This document shows, piece after piece, positions 1-11,500 of a stretch of 25,997 nt of DNA; positions within the stretch are counted from its first letter, which is position 1; every line of letters starts with the position of its first letter. The DNA comes from Parachlorella kessleri (Eukaryota; Chlorophyta; Trebouxiophyceae; Chlorellales; Chlorellaceae), in contig BBXU01001459.1 in NCBI GenBank assembly GCA_001598975.1, positions 1 through 25,997 on the forward strand, written 5' to 3'. The position numbers and the translations under genes are program-made. The notes below the pieces were generated by a model. It made no database searches. It saw only the letters and a program-made list of their open reading frames with translations, and was not told where the DNA came from.

Positions 1-57
1 CCCCTACACCCCACACCCACACCCACACCCACACACCCACACCCACACCCAAACCGG
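1..57. repeat. Degenerate CACACC-type simple repeat
   Basis: The first 57 bases are an almost pure C/A tract with period about 6 (CCCACA or ACACCC units, one strand GGGTGT). It does not match the plant-type telomere unit CCCTAAA or the Chlamydomonas unit CCCTAAAA, so I call it a microsatellite, most likely in an intron or intergenic spacer. It runs off the window edge. Confidence 0.8.
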
Positions 58-146
58 CGCAGCTAGGGCAGCGCACAGCCACCACCAGCCACCTCTAAGT
101 GTTACCAACTCCCCAAAGGCGCCGGCACCGACACGACGCCCCTCAC

Positions 147-284
147 CACAAATTGCATGAATACAAACACCTGTACAAAGAACTTGCTGCTGAAGATGTG
201 TCGCGCCAGCTGTGGGAGGCAGCTGGCGCAGCCACAGCCCGACTGCTCGGTTGTGGCTTGTGTGCACGTCACACAGCTCGGTAA
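147..284 (+). CDS. Possible terminal exon of an upstream gene (5' end outside window)
   Basis: An open frame ending in TAA at 282-284 encodes a charged, helical-looking stretch (HEYKHLYKELAAEDVSRQLW, then EAAGAATARLLG). It reads like the C-terminal helix of a real protein rather than random translation. A TGTAA polyadenylation-type pentamer lies at 534-538, about 250 bases past the stop, a usual spacing for green algae. There is no clear acceptor before it; the AG at 117-118 is possible but weak, and the simple repeat at 1-57 would then be intronic. The start given is only the first codon I trust. No family is recognised. It could also be chance, since a 61-codon open frame is not rare in GC-rich DNA. 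Confidence 0.3.
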   Translation, partial: HKLHEYKHLYKELAAEDVSRQLWEAAGAATARLLGCGLCARHTAR

Positions 285-533
285 GCTATCTAGTCAGACC
301 AGGTTGAACAACACTCGCATCGCAGCATGTCAAGTAGAGCCTTCAAACAATCTTGCAAACAACACCCTCTCAGGCCGCTTTGGCCCGTTAGATCATCGGC
401 TTAATGACAAATGGTAGGTTGAACTCTTCCCAGCACCTGGCCGAGTCATCAACATCCTCCCGCTCAGCGGTACTGAAGCTGTACACGTGGGCTTTTGGCT
501 GCTTGAGTCGAGGCCCTGCAATCCAATTGCTCT

Positions 534-538
534 TGTAA
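534..538 (+). terminator. TGTAA polyadenylation-type signal, candidate for the upstream gene
   Basis: The pentamer TGTAA is the common polyadenylation signal of chlorophycean algae. This copy sits about 250 bases after the TAA at 282-284. A pentamer occurs by chance often, so the call depends on the upstream exon being real. Confidence 0.25.
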
Positions 539-1189
539 ACAGGGAATTCGGATGCTGAGAGCTCGCCTATGTTAAGGCACCGCGCTCCAGGCAGCTTCTA
601 CTCTTAAACCCATCAGATTGTGGAGGATCTCATGCTGGCGAGCTAGTGGGCACAGGTTGGAGCCTTACGACACTACCAGCTCACTCTTACCTAGAGGGAT
701 AGATGTTTATAGATAGGTGAGCCTCGGTCGGGCGGCAGGGCGTGACATGGCAGCAAGATCCGTTTTTGCAGGCAGTGCGGCTGGTTTGTTTAGTAGTTCA
801 TACGTTATTTGCATTTAGCAGGGCTGCATCCTTCACTGAGACGGCCCGTCGGGCGCAGGTTTTTAAATCTGGCTGCGCCCCCACGCAGGTGCTTCACGGA
901 GCCAGTGAGCCTTGAGATCTCGGCTTCGGACACGTTTTCTCGAAGTAGCAGCGCCGACAGCGACTGGAGTGGCAGCCGGCAGCGCAGCTTTGGCATGTCC
1001 TCGGCGATGTTGCGCTCCCGAAGGCGAGCGTCATGTCCTGTCATGTTTTGAGAGTGCCGCTCTCTGCTTCCAAGCTCGCAGCTGTGCCTGCGTTGCGCGG
1101 TAATCTGTGGGCGAGCCTGGCTCCCTGCAGACATCCAGACAGGCTGGCCCGGTATGCTTACCCAAACCCTCTTTGTTTTGTGGCTGCAG
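539..1189. other. Intergenic or 5' untranslated region before the glutathione peroxidase gene
   Basis: No frame here looks like protein. Short ATG frames at 993 and 1033 (+) could belong to a first exon of the downstream gene: the one at 993 could join the acceptor at 1189 only through a weak donor, and the one at 1033 does not match its phase. The open frame on the opposite strand (805-1200) has no recognisable composition. The promoter and true start of the next gene should lie here. Confidence 0.4.
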
Positions 1190-3849
1190 CAGTCAGTCAC
1201 TTTTGCCCATCACTAGCCCGCCCCATGGGCACCTCAGGAGCCCATCCAACAGCTTCATCAGCAGCAGGCGGCCACACCGGAGTAGAAACTGGCACAGGTG
1301 GGTGGGAAGGGGGGCTGGGTTTGGGTGGGGCTGTTTTGGGTCCCGGCTTGGCCTTGACATCCATGGCTTGGATTGTGCAAGCACAAATAATTGAGGTAAT
1401 GCTAGTTCACGAAAGGTTCTCTGAATGGTGAGCAAACTTGCGGTCGGGCTGGCTCCGTCTCCTCATGCCCAAGTAATTCCGGCCAGCTGGTCGGGTCACC
1501 TTGCGCAGCCTCTTGCCCAGCAACCCGGACTTCCCTCTTCTTCTAACTGTGCATGTCCAGCGGACCGGCCCTGACCGGAATGGCATCCTTTTTCCTACGC
1601 TTGCAGGCACTTGCTGGGCCTGCTGGCCGTCACTGTTCTGCTTGGCGGGGCCTATATGTATACCCGCCCCGCGGCGGCGCTGCCTGGCCGCGACAGCCTA
1701 GTCGACGAGGACTCTGCCTTTGGCAGCGAAGCAGCCCACAGGCGCAAGAGCGGCCTCGCAGACCCGCTCTCTGATGCCAGCTTGGATGCGCAACATGAGC
1801 TTGGTCAGCATGACGGCCGCAACCACGACCCTCGCCCACTGGAGATTGACTATGCGAAAGCACGGCAGCAGCAAAAGCAGCAGCAGCAGCAACAACAACA
1901 AGGGCAGCAGGAGCAGCAGCAGGGCGGAACCCATCACTCATCGGCTGAGCGGCAAGTGGGTGATGGGACTGTGGTGGGTCATCACCATGTGTTCCTTGAG
2001 GAGGGTGATAATGTGATAGAGGCAGTGCAGGCCAAGGCGGTACAGCTGGACCAGCATGCTGGGGGTAGTGAGGAGGAGGTGCACTCGTTCCATGCCCAGC
2101 ATGTGCAGCAGGCCCAGGAGGCGGCCCTTCAGGAGAACGGGCAGCAGGCACAGCAGGAGGGCGGGGAGCAGGCAGTGGAGGAGCAGCAGGCGCAGCAGCA
2201 CTTTGAACAGCAGCAGCAACAGGCGCAGCAGCTAGAGCAGCAGCAGCGCCAGGACCAGCACTTGGAGGCGCAGCACGCTGAGCAGCAGCAGGCAGAGCAG
2301 CTACCGCACGCCGGCATAGATCCTGCCGTTCTGCAGCTTCATCAGGAGCAGCTAGAGGCCGCCCAGCAGGCTGCGCTCCAGCAGCAGATGCAGCTTGCTG
2401 CGCAGACGGCGGCAGGCGGCGAGCTGGTTGTTCCACCTCCGCGGGTTCCTCCTAGCATCTACGATGCAGGCCTGGCAGCGTACGACATCCACGGCAACGT
2501 CCTGAGCCTGGCTGACTTGCATGGGAGGGCCACTATTTTTGTTAACGTGGCCTCCCACTGCGGTTTCACTGAGTCCAACTACCGAGGTTTGACGGACATT
2601 TATGACCGCTACCACAACTATGGCCTGGAGGTAGGCTGGGAGGAGTCAGGAGCGTCCATAAGTTTGGTGGGCTAATAACCCTCAAGCGTTCACAAGTTTG
2701 GTTGGCCGGTCCATTATGTTGTGGGTGGCATGGCCCTGTGGACGGGTTCAAAGAGTTTTCCCAGTCCTTGTGAACAGTGTTGGTGTGACCAGACCTGCCA
2801 AGCCGGCTGAGCCTTGCATGCTTCTGCCAGCGTGCTCCGTGGAGGACCTTGCGGCCAGAGTAGATGTCTGCGGTGTTGCAACGCTTGACCTGGGTTGCGC
2901 ATTGATTGCCTGCTGCAGGTGCTGGCGTTCCCCTGCAACCAGTTTGGCAACCAGGAGCCCGGCACGCCCGAGGAGATCCAGGCCTTTGTGGACACACATT
3001 TCCAGGTGGGTTGGCGCCTGTGGGAGGCATGGAGGCAGTACGGCCCGGTGGGGGAGCCTTGACTGCCTGCCGTTCCCTCCTGCCTGCTCCCCTGCAGAGA
3101 GCAGCATGCCTGGGTCAGTCTTGTTTTAGAGATGGCAAAAAACCTGGCCTGCTTGTCGCAGATATAGGCTGGTCCTGTGCCCATTGCGCTCTGCCATTGT
3201 CTCTTTGCTGGCTTGGCACGGTATAAATCAACTTCAGCAGCCTGCTTTTCGTGCAGCACGAGTAGAAGCAAGGTACTTGCTTTTGCGTCGCACACCACCA
3301 ACCTCTCGCATGGCTGAATCTTCCATCGTACCTTGCATTGCAGTCTAAGTTTCCACTGATGGGCAAGGTTGAGGTGAACGGCCCCCAGACCCACCCGATC
3401 TTTGCCTTCCTCAAGGAGCATACCCCTCCTCTACCAGGTGTGCTGTTGCGCACTGACAGCTGTTAGCGGCAGCGGTGTTTTGCAACTGTGCTGTATGCCA
3501 AGAGTGAGAGCTTGTAAGACCACTACTTCTCTAAAACGCGTGCAGTGCAGTGGAAGGGAGCAGGGTAGCTCCAACAGTCTGGATGTCATAATTTGCGCGC
3601 TCCCTGTGACCCGTACTTTGCATTCACGACTCACCTGCCAGCTCTTCTTGCCACTTGCCTTGGCTTCCTGGTGCAGGCCATCCCGCCAACGAGGACATCA
3701 ACTGGAACTTCAACAAATTTTTGGTAGACAAGTGGGGCCACCCAGTGAAGCGGTACGGCCCTGACCTCATTCAGTATGAAATCGAGACCGACCTTTACAA
3801 CGAGCTCATCAAGCCCTACCCCGCGGAGCAGCAGCAGGCGATGCGATGA
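1190..3849 (+). CDS. Glutathione peroxidase-like enzyme with N-terminal membrane anchor and Q/H-rich stalk
   Basis: Exons: 1190-1297 (probable), 1607-2630, 2919-3005, 3344-3437, 3677-3849, with phase kept at each junction and TGA at 3847-3849. The 1190-1297/1607 junction rebuilds a basic stretch ([11 protein letters not shown]) followed by a hydrophobic segment ([18 protein letters not shown]), a likely signal anchor. Then come about 270 residues rich in Gln, His, Glu and Ala, probably coiled coil or disordered. The last about 175 residues are a complete peroxidase domain: NVASHCGFT (peroxidatic Cys codon 2559-2561, TGC and not Sec), [12 protein letters not shown] (catalytic Gln) and [10 protein letters not shown] (catalytic Trp). 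This family reduces hydrogen and lipid hydroperoxides. The resolving cysteine found in plant thioredoxin-dependent members (CTRF) is replaced (FVDTHF). No ATG is in frame in exon 1190-1297, so the start lies in an exon I could not place; a start at the Met of AYMYTRP (about 1656) would lose the anchor. Confidence 0.88.
1866..1922 (+). repeat. CAG/CAA trinucleotide tract coding poly-Gln
   Basis: A run of CAG and CAA codons encodes a run of eight Gln in the stalk of the peroxidase, followed by Gln-rich sequence. The CAA interruptions suggest an older, stabilised tract. More scattered Gln-rich blocks follow to about 2410. Confidence 0.85.
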
Positions 3850-5537
3850 GGGCACTTTGCTGTGCTGGCTTGAGTTTGAGTTGGTTGGGTCATACCCCGC
3901 TCCGCCGCCCGCTGGGCGGCTAGATTCGTGCTGGCTTTGGTGCTGGGTCGAAAGTGTCTGTGGCCTTTGCTAAACACTGGGGCTGCAGTGGGATTGCCTT
4001 GGTTGTGCTGTATGGCTGCTCACAGCGGCGGCGGCCCGAGCTGAGCCTGAGCCAAGCGTTTTTTAGTTCTGCTGCAGCCAGCTTGCCTGCGCTGCCGGTT
4101 TGGCTGCCAGGCTGGCTCCTGGCAGCTCATCCTTTCCCAATGGTTTGAATGGTTGACATGACACGTAAAGTCTGTTAGCAACAGGTTTGCCCCAGCTAGG
4201 TCTGAGCTCGCTTGCTCTGTGCTTGTTGGTTGGTGTTGTTGCCCAGGCGGGGCATGCAGGTGACCAGCCTCTGATACCAGGGGCACGTTTTTGGGCAGCG
4301 TGCAGTGCAGCGTGCGCAGGTGCTTTGCTGCCAGCATTCCCTGGTTTCCCCAAGTGAAATTGTTAGGCTGCAAGTAGGTAGGTGTGGAGTCGGCAGTGTC
4401 GCATTCTTAGTGGCCACATTGGAGCCCCTTCCGTCGGTTTTGCAGTTGTTGCTGTTGTTTGGTGTCGCAGAAGCCCATCTCTGAGGTGACAGACGACAGC
4501 AAACCATAGCTCTGGGTAAATAGCTTTTCTAATGCCTGGCTCGCGTGGTTTGAATATGTAGAAGCATGTCATAACGATATCTCAGAAGCTTGAGTGGATG
4601 GGCTTGTGGTTCAACAAGTTGGCGGACAGGGGTCGTTCTTCTTGTTTTGGTCTTATGTTTGCTCAAAATTGCGGGGGTCGTCCTTGTTGTTTTGCGTATG
4701 TTATGTCTGCTCAAAACTGGACATTCTTTGCGCCACAGCAGCCTTGGAGCCGCCGTGGGCGGTGACTCAGGATTCACAGGGCTTTAGTCTGCACGGCATT
4801 GCAGGTGGCAAGGAGCTGCTCTTTGTGCTTGGCAGAGAGTCACGGGGCTGTTGTGGCGACGTGAGTACTTGTGTGTGCGCTGCTGGGAGTGTGTTGTGTA
4901 TCTTGCTTGCACTTTTGTTGTTTCTGTTGGGCTGGCCTGCAGCCCCCCAGCAGGCTTGTTGCGCACCGCCTGGCTGCCTTGGGTTCGGTGGCATGGCTCT
5001 CACCTTCTCTCAGAGAGCTTGTGTTGGAGTTTCAGCGAATGCAGTGGCCGGCCTGGTTGTAACGGATAAGGCTTCATTTCTGATGCACATACAGAGCGCT
5101 GCCAGTACTGCAGCCGCTCGTCTCCAGCAACGGTGCACAGTCGCAGTGCAAGCACAGGTGTCCGCTCTGCCAACAACACTGTAGTATAGGCAAAGTCCTT
5201 GGGCACCCAATCAGTCCAGATGGTTCGCTGGCAAGGCTAACTGGCCAGGGCACCTACGTACAACCTTTCCACCACCCTGCCAGGACAGAGTCGGTGATGT
5301 GCAGCGATCACAGCCTGTTGTTATTATTATTAATACATTAGTGGCCAGGTGAACAAAAGACTAACTCAGAACAGGCAACCCTGGCGATTACAGCCTGTTC
5401 CTTATACTAGCAAGTGTGATGGCAAGGAATCAGTGCGTCCAAGGAATCAGATTCAAATGTAAACTCTGCGGCAAATCGCTTAAGTGCTCCTTCTCCTAAT
5501 GGTGACTGCATCCTTGTGGTAATTATTTCATAGCCAG
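3850..5537. other. Gene-free stretch: 3' region of the peroxidase gene and spacer
   Basis: No frame on either strand has recognisable protein features. The longest + frame (4594-5184) is Cys/Leu/Val-rich and crosses the 45-base tandem duplication, which argues against coding. TGTAA pentamers at 5058-5062 and 5458-5462 are candidate polyadenylation signals but imply a long 3' untranslated region. An upstream first exon of the next gene could hide near the end of this stretch. Confidence 0.5.
4629..4720. repeat. Two-copy diverged tandem duplication, about 45 bases per unit
   Basis: Copy one (4629-4671) and copy two (4674-4720) both begin GGGGTCGT, continue through a TTGTTTTG block and end GCTCAAAA. 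They differ by scattered substitutions and a small length change, so the duplication is not recent. It lies outside any supported exon. Confidence 0.75.
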
Positions 5538-8500
5538 GTGCCCATCAAGGCAGAGGCAAACCAGGGCTTGGAAATAGCAGCAGATGAAGAAATGCAGGCA
5601 GCGGAAGCCTTCAATATCAGTGGTCACGTGTCTCGGTTGCAGGTAATATACGCAGACCTTGACACTTCACTTACTTCTTGCCAGGCACGGTCCCATCTGG
5701 ACGACCAATGTCGTGCTTGACTTGCAGGCTCGTGACCTGCCCTCGGCCTTGGCAGGGCTCTTTAATAAAGCGGAGACGGTGCTGAGGCCCTCTTCGAAAA
5801 ACAGCAGAGAGAGGAGGCTCCATGCTGGCACTCCAGCACCTCAGAAACGGGCACTGGCTACCGCCATAGTGCTCCTGTTGGACAGGGCAGGCGAGCTCCA
5901 GGATCAGTTCCCTGAGATTTACCAGGTTTGTGTGGGGCTGACACATTAACTTTGTGTTTTGGAAACCCTTAAGTCGCAGTGGCGGACAGGGTGGGTAGGC
6001 TGAGGTTGAACTCAGCCCTACTTGCAAAGAAGGGTCTTAATGATGGGAGTTGTCATCACTTGTGGACTAGGTAGCTAGCAGTCACCACTACCCTCTTGCT
6101 CTCTACAGGCCGTGCAAGCTAAGCTGCTGGCTGCCTTTCAGCAGCATCCCTGGCTATGGGAGCGGCTTCTGCGAGTTGATATGCAGGAGCTGCTTGGCAG
6201 GCCGCATGCAACAGGGCTGGTTGTGGAGGTGAGCAAGTGGTCACAGGTAGCCATTAAAGCGGCATCGCCAGCGGCATAAGATATCTGCGCTCGGGCCATC
6301 GTAAATCCCTGACTGTAAACTAGTGCACCATTGTGCCTGACCGTTCGCCCCAACCGCAAACACCTATTGGATCTGCAGGCTCTGCTGCTGCTAGATGGGC
6401 GCAGCCAAGCCCGGGCTCTCACTCTGCTGCGCTTGCAGCTGCAGCACTCACAGCAACAGGGGCAGGAACTACTTTTGGACCGCACTGCAGCCCTGCAGGA
6501 GGTCTTGGCCCGCGCCTTTGGCGCGCTGCAGCAATGCTTCCTAGTCGTGTCGCATCTGCTGCCGGAACCAGCGTCCCATTCTGGTGCCACCACCCAGCGG
6601 CCCGCCACAGAGAGTGGCCGGCTGCAGGTACAGCTATGGGAGCAGCTGCCAGCTTTGCTGCACCTGGTGCTGGTGCTGACTTGCCAGCAGGACGGTCAGG
6701 TGCCAGCGGAAGAGGGCATGGAGCTGGGCAATGGCCAGCGCAGCAGCCGAAGCAGCACGGCCGCATCCTGTGATCCAGCTGTAGCGGCTGCTCAGCAAGA
6801 CAAGGGTGTGGAGGAGGAGGCAGGCGCCACAACATCAGTGGGCAACTCGTGCAAGGAAGGAGCTTTGCGCTACGCTGCAGTGCTACTGCAGCGGCTCAGC
6901 CAGCCAGAAGCTCTGCATGATGCCCTGGGCCTCACTCTGTGCCAGGCTGCCGCAGCACAGACTGCCCCAGGGTTAGCTACCAGCACGTGGGCCGCTGCAG
7001 CTGGGGCTACAGCAGCAGAGCAGTCCAACATGCATGGTGGCTGCTCAGGGAAGCTTGGCGGCGCAGACCTGCTGCGGATCCAATCAGCGCAGCAAACAAT
7101 GGAAGTTCTGATGGAGGCATTAGTCACCTTGCCAGGGGTTGCTGCAGTTGCGGCCTTGGCTTGCTCAACTCCCAGCATTGATGCTAGTAGCCAGGCGCAG
7201 GCATCCGGTCAGGTGCCCCACAGCCAGCAACAGCAGCAGCAGCCGTCGCAGCTGGAAGGTGACGGTGGTGACACTGGCAACCCTGCAGTGGCGGTCAGCC
7301 AGCTAGTAGCAGCCCTCCTGGCTTTACATTGGGAGCTGGCCAAACTGCGGGTAGCTTGTGCGTCAGGTATGCACTTGAAGTGAAGGAGCCGCGGAGGTCC
7401 AAGGTCAGGCATGCGTGGGCTGAGCATGCATGGGTTGCTATTCCATACGCAGTTTGTAGATGAATTGCTTAACCTCCTGATAAGGGTGCGGCACTGGGAC
7501 GCAGATTGTCGGATACAGGTTCTTCTTGCACTGGGAATCTTTGGGAAGGTTCAGCAGCAGCATGTTCATCCGCCATGTTACTTGCTGCTGCAGAGGCGGA
7601 GGGGAAGTGCAGTAAGGGGCTGGGCGGTCACCTGTCCCAAGAGGGCTGCCTGCAGCTGCTGAGGCTAGCGGCTTCAAATGGACACATTACAGAGCCAGCC
7701 GTGCAGCTGCGGTGTGCCAGAATGCCGCGCCACACAGGTATGTCAGGTAGCTGGAACAGGCGCTGAGGTTGCTGTTGGGTGTGCGTGCAAGCTAGCGTGC
7801 GAGCCTTAGCTGGGAGGTTTAACGGCTGGTCACACTTCCAGCTTTCTCAGGCACGGCTGGCTTACTCGGACAGCCCCAGCCCTGCCACGGCTTCCATCAG
7901 TTGGGATGCTCATGGTTGATTGGGTAGTGCCTTGCAGGCGGTGGCACTGCGGTTACCCTGCCGCCCGTGCAGCTGTTGCTGCCTCCTTCGGTGATTTCTC
8001 ACCTGCTGGACTTGATAGGACAAGCCATGGAGAGCCCAAGTTGGGTCGAAAGAAGGTCGGCTGACGCGTACCCAGCTGCCGGCAGTACACAAAAAGGGCA
8101 GGCTGGGAAGCTCGAATCACTCAGCAGCCTGGCTGCTGCTGTGCTTGAGATCCAACAAGCTTGCTTCCAGGTGCGTGTCTGGTTTATTTCATTTGAACGC
8201 GAAGTGCTAAGTAATTGTTGACTGGGCCATCAAGTGACGAGCATTAGGTTGTGCTAGGAATGGTTTGCTTGCAAAGCCCACATCCCTAGCGTGTTCACAG
8301 CTGCCTCCTGACGGGGACCCAAATGCCTCAGAACTCTGTTTTTTTCAGGAGTGTGAATTGTCATGCAAACCTATGCACCCAGCATAATTGCAGGGCTTGT
8401 CACAGCCTGGCCTTGTGCTGCGTGGCCTGCTACACCGCCAGGCAATAGCGGCGGCCTCCAAGCTACACTTCCTGCTCACACAGCCACCCGCGACTGGCAC

Positions 8501-11500
8501 TGGCGCCGCCCAGGCCACCACGGCGACCGCAGCGGCCGCAGCGGCAGCATCTGACATGGCAGCTCAGGCAGGCTTGGAGGAGGAGGGGAGGGCAAGGCCT
8601 ATGAGGGCAGCTGCCAGGAAGCGCAGCCTGCCCGGGAGCTTCTCCCTGGCCGCGCTTGAAGGCCGGGCCGAGCCAGCAAAGCGCAGCCGAGTTGGGGTAG
8701 TGGCGGCTCCAGGTAACGGCACTCCAGCAGGCGGCGAAACAGCAGTAGGTGGGCAGCCTGCCGGTGGGACTTGGGCCCCTGTAGAGGTGGCCAACCCCGT
8801 CGCGGATCTGCTGCAGCTTCTTGGGCTGGGTGCGGCTCCAGAGCAGCCCAGAAGTCTAGCTACTTCTGCCGGCGAAATCAATGGCGTGCCTACAGCGACT
8901 GCTCTGCAGCGGCAAGACCAACATCAGCAGCAGCAGCGAAGAGACGTACCTGCAGGGCTGCCACTCAATAGGCAAGCTGCGTCAGCCAGGAAACGCATCT
9001 CACCGCAACCTGTGGTGCCACTGATGCCGCCCCTGCCGCCCCAGCAACTGACTCCAAACCAGAGTCGGGACCAGCAAGCGCCCCAGGTGCAAAAGCCGCC
9101 GGCTCCGCACGGTACAGCTTTTGCAAGGAAGCGCGTCACTCCGGCCCTAGTTGCGACTGTCCCGGCGGGTGCAAGGGAGCCCTGCATAGCTACTGAACCC
9201 CAGCAGGAGTCAGGCCCAGCTCAGCTAGTTGTGGGCTCTGATGTCGCCCCTGTGCCCAAGGCTGCCCTGCTCCCTAAAGAAGCGACAGAGTCAGGACCTC
9301 CGCCTGCCCAGCAGCACTCGTGGCAGCAGGAGGACGGCAGGGTGCACCTAACTGGGGCGTCCGGGTTGGATGATGCGGGCAAGGAAGCCTTGTGGGCTGC
9401 CTACATAGCAGACAAGGAGCTCCTGCTAGAGTTGATGGGGGTGAGTGAAAGTGCACATTAGGTCTCTGTGACGGCCCAGTAGTACTCCAAGCTCTATGTT
9501 GGGGAGTTTTGAAGTCCACGCAGGGAGCACGGCAATGCGAGTCCTACGCGTGGTTGCTTTGTGGCAAACTGGCATGTCGTAGCCCTTTTGCGCCTACGGG
9601 TCCAGAAGCAAGTAGCTTGCAGGCATGGCAGGGACGTGGTTGAATGGCAGCAGCTTTTCGGCTCGACCTGCAGTGTCGCAATGTGCACCCAGCTTTTGCA
9701 ACATACTTTGTATGTGCCTGCCACATGGCGGCGGATCTTCCTTACAGGACACGGACTACCAGGTGTGGTTTGATGAGGCTGCGCACCCTCTCCCAGAGGG
9801 CGTGCCTGCCATTAAGGAGGTGGAAACGTTACTTGACGATGTCCTGGGAAGCCCAGCTGGCAGCAAGGGCATCTCTGCAGCCGTTGACGCAGACAGCGAG
9901 CTGCTGGGCAAGCTGCCACCAGGCCCAGGAACAGTCCTGGAGGCCTCCCTGCACCTGCCATGGCAGGCGGCATTGGCAGCGTGCCTGCTGCTTCTGCAGC
10001 GGTTCCTGGAGCGAGTGCTGCCGCCAGAAAGTGTGCCTGTAAGAATGACCAGCGGCGGCGGCAGCAGCAGATCTCTTGGCGGTGTTACCGCCGCTGGTGC
10101 TGCTGAGGTTGAATCCTCCCGGGAGGAACCAGGCCGGGCAGGGGTCGTGGCCGAGATGCTTGCTGACGTGGCACAGCTGCTGTGTGGGGTTCTGGGCACG
10201 GCACAGCGTGGAGAGGCAGCCAGGCAAGCGCTGGCAGTGGCTATGCCGCACTACGGGCCGTCACATATGGACCAAGCCGTCAAGGGTGAGCCATGAAGGC
10301 AGCAGCTACCCTGCCTGAGTAGCCAGCGGGACTCAGCGCCCGGTCATTATGCTCTTACAACTAGCTGGTGGTGGGCAAGGGGCGAGAACATGTTGGGAGT
10401 AACAGTCTGGCAAAGGCTGCGCAGTTGCGTTGGGAAGCCAGTAGCTTCACGGCATGGTCAAGAAACACTGCCCACCGGTTACTGGTAACGCCAGAGGGCT
10501 AAAAGTGGGGAGGTTTGAGCGCCTCTGACCAACAACATGTGTCACGCATATGAAGAGAACAGGTTGCAGCGGTGCCGCTGCATGCTGTCATACCCACAAC
10601 CTGTCATGCCTTATGCCTCCAGGCGCCAGCAGCCACCCTATCGGTGGTGCCCTGCTCACCCTCGCCATGCAGCTACACGGCGTGGCACAAAAGTACTGCG
10701 GGCTGCGCACGTCACCCATCCTGCTGTCGGCATACACAGCCGTGCTGTCTTGCCTGCTGCCACTGGCACAGCAGGAAGCACAGCAGCTGTCAGGGGCTGG
10801 CCATGCAGGTAGGCCTTTCTGTGCTTGCTTTGCACGGGCTGCTCAGGCCCTGCTGAGGTGCCAAGCTGGTGCATTCCAGCCTCCTTCGTGGTCAGCAATG
10901 CAGTCTGAGGGCACGGTTTTGTTTGTTGCATGTGCTTGCAGACCAGTGTTTCGCGCCCTTTGGAGTGTGCTCCGCCTCTGATGGTTCTGACCTGCTCTGT
11001 GTGTACCTGCGCTGCTGCGCCCTGTAGATGCCAGGAAAGCGGGGCGTCCTCCACTGCAGCTGGTAGCACCTGTTGGGCTGCAGCTCCTGGACTCTCCGCG
11101 GCTTCGGCCATCAGCCATGCAGCCTGCCAGCGTAAAGTGCCTGTTGCGGCTTGCCTGCCCCACTGCCGCCCCGCAGGTATGTGACTTGCCCGGCCGTAGC
11201 AGGTGCTTGACTCTCTTGCATTTCTGTTACAGGCCCCCCGTATGGGTTGTTTGAACTTAGGGAAGTTTGCAGTGTCTGTGGTGTCTGTCAACCGTCGCCA
11301 AGGGTTCCTTTCAACCATTGCTGCCGGAAGGAAGTTCTCATGCCTGTTGCTGCCGCAAGGGTGTCAAGAACGTCCCTGCGATGAGTGTGGTCCAGAGCAA
11401 CTTAGCTTTCTTGGCTGATTGCTTACACCTGGTTGTGCACAGGAAGCCTTAGCCTGGTGCGCCTCGCTCCTGTGGGCACTTCTGCAGCCGCAGCCGCTGC

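Noticed and set aside
1..57. Telomere
   Set aside because: The unit is not CCCTAAA or CCCTAAAA, and a possible exon begins within about 100 bases; the evidence is too weak for a chromosome end.
1630..2436. 268-codon open frame on the minus strand, Ala/Pro-rich
   Set aside because: It is the exact antisense of the Gln-rich stalk exon; GC-rich CAG tracts open the opposite strand. It has no domain and the + strand exon is clearly real.
2559..2561. Selenocysteine at the peroxidase active site
   Set aside because: The codon is TGC, a plain Cys. No UGA/SECIS arrangement is needed.
4594..5184. 196-codon + strand open frame with hydrophobic stretches
   Set aside because: It is built on the 45-base tandem duplication and a T/G-rich region, has Cys/Val/Leu composition typical of translated spacer, and shows no family motif.
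7351..7366. GTATGC donor at 7367 for exon 4 of the large gene
   Set aside because: It gives phase 1, which puts a stop just after the next acceptor. The GTAGCT donor at 7351 gives phase 0 and joins LAKLR to FVDELLNLL.
8349..8387. Acceptor TTTTTTTCAG at 8348 as the start of exon 8
   Set aside because: It has the better pyrimidine tract, but the phase-0 frame meets TAA at 8385-8387. The acceptor at 8393 keeps the frame and is preferred.
10656..11318. 220-codon minus-strand open frame
   Set aside because: It lies opposite two phase-consistent exons of the large gene (10623-10808 and 11028-11176) and has no recognisable features.
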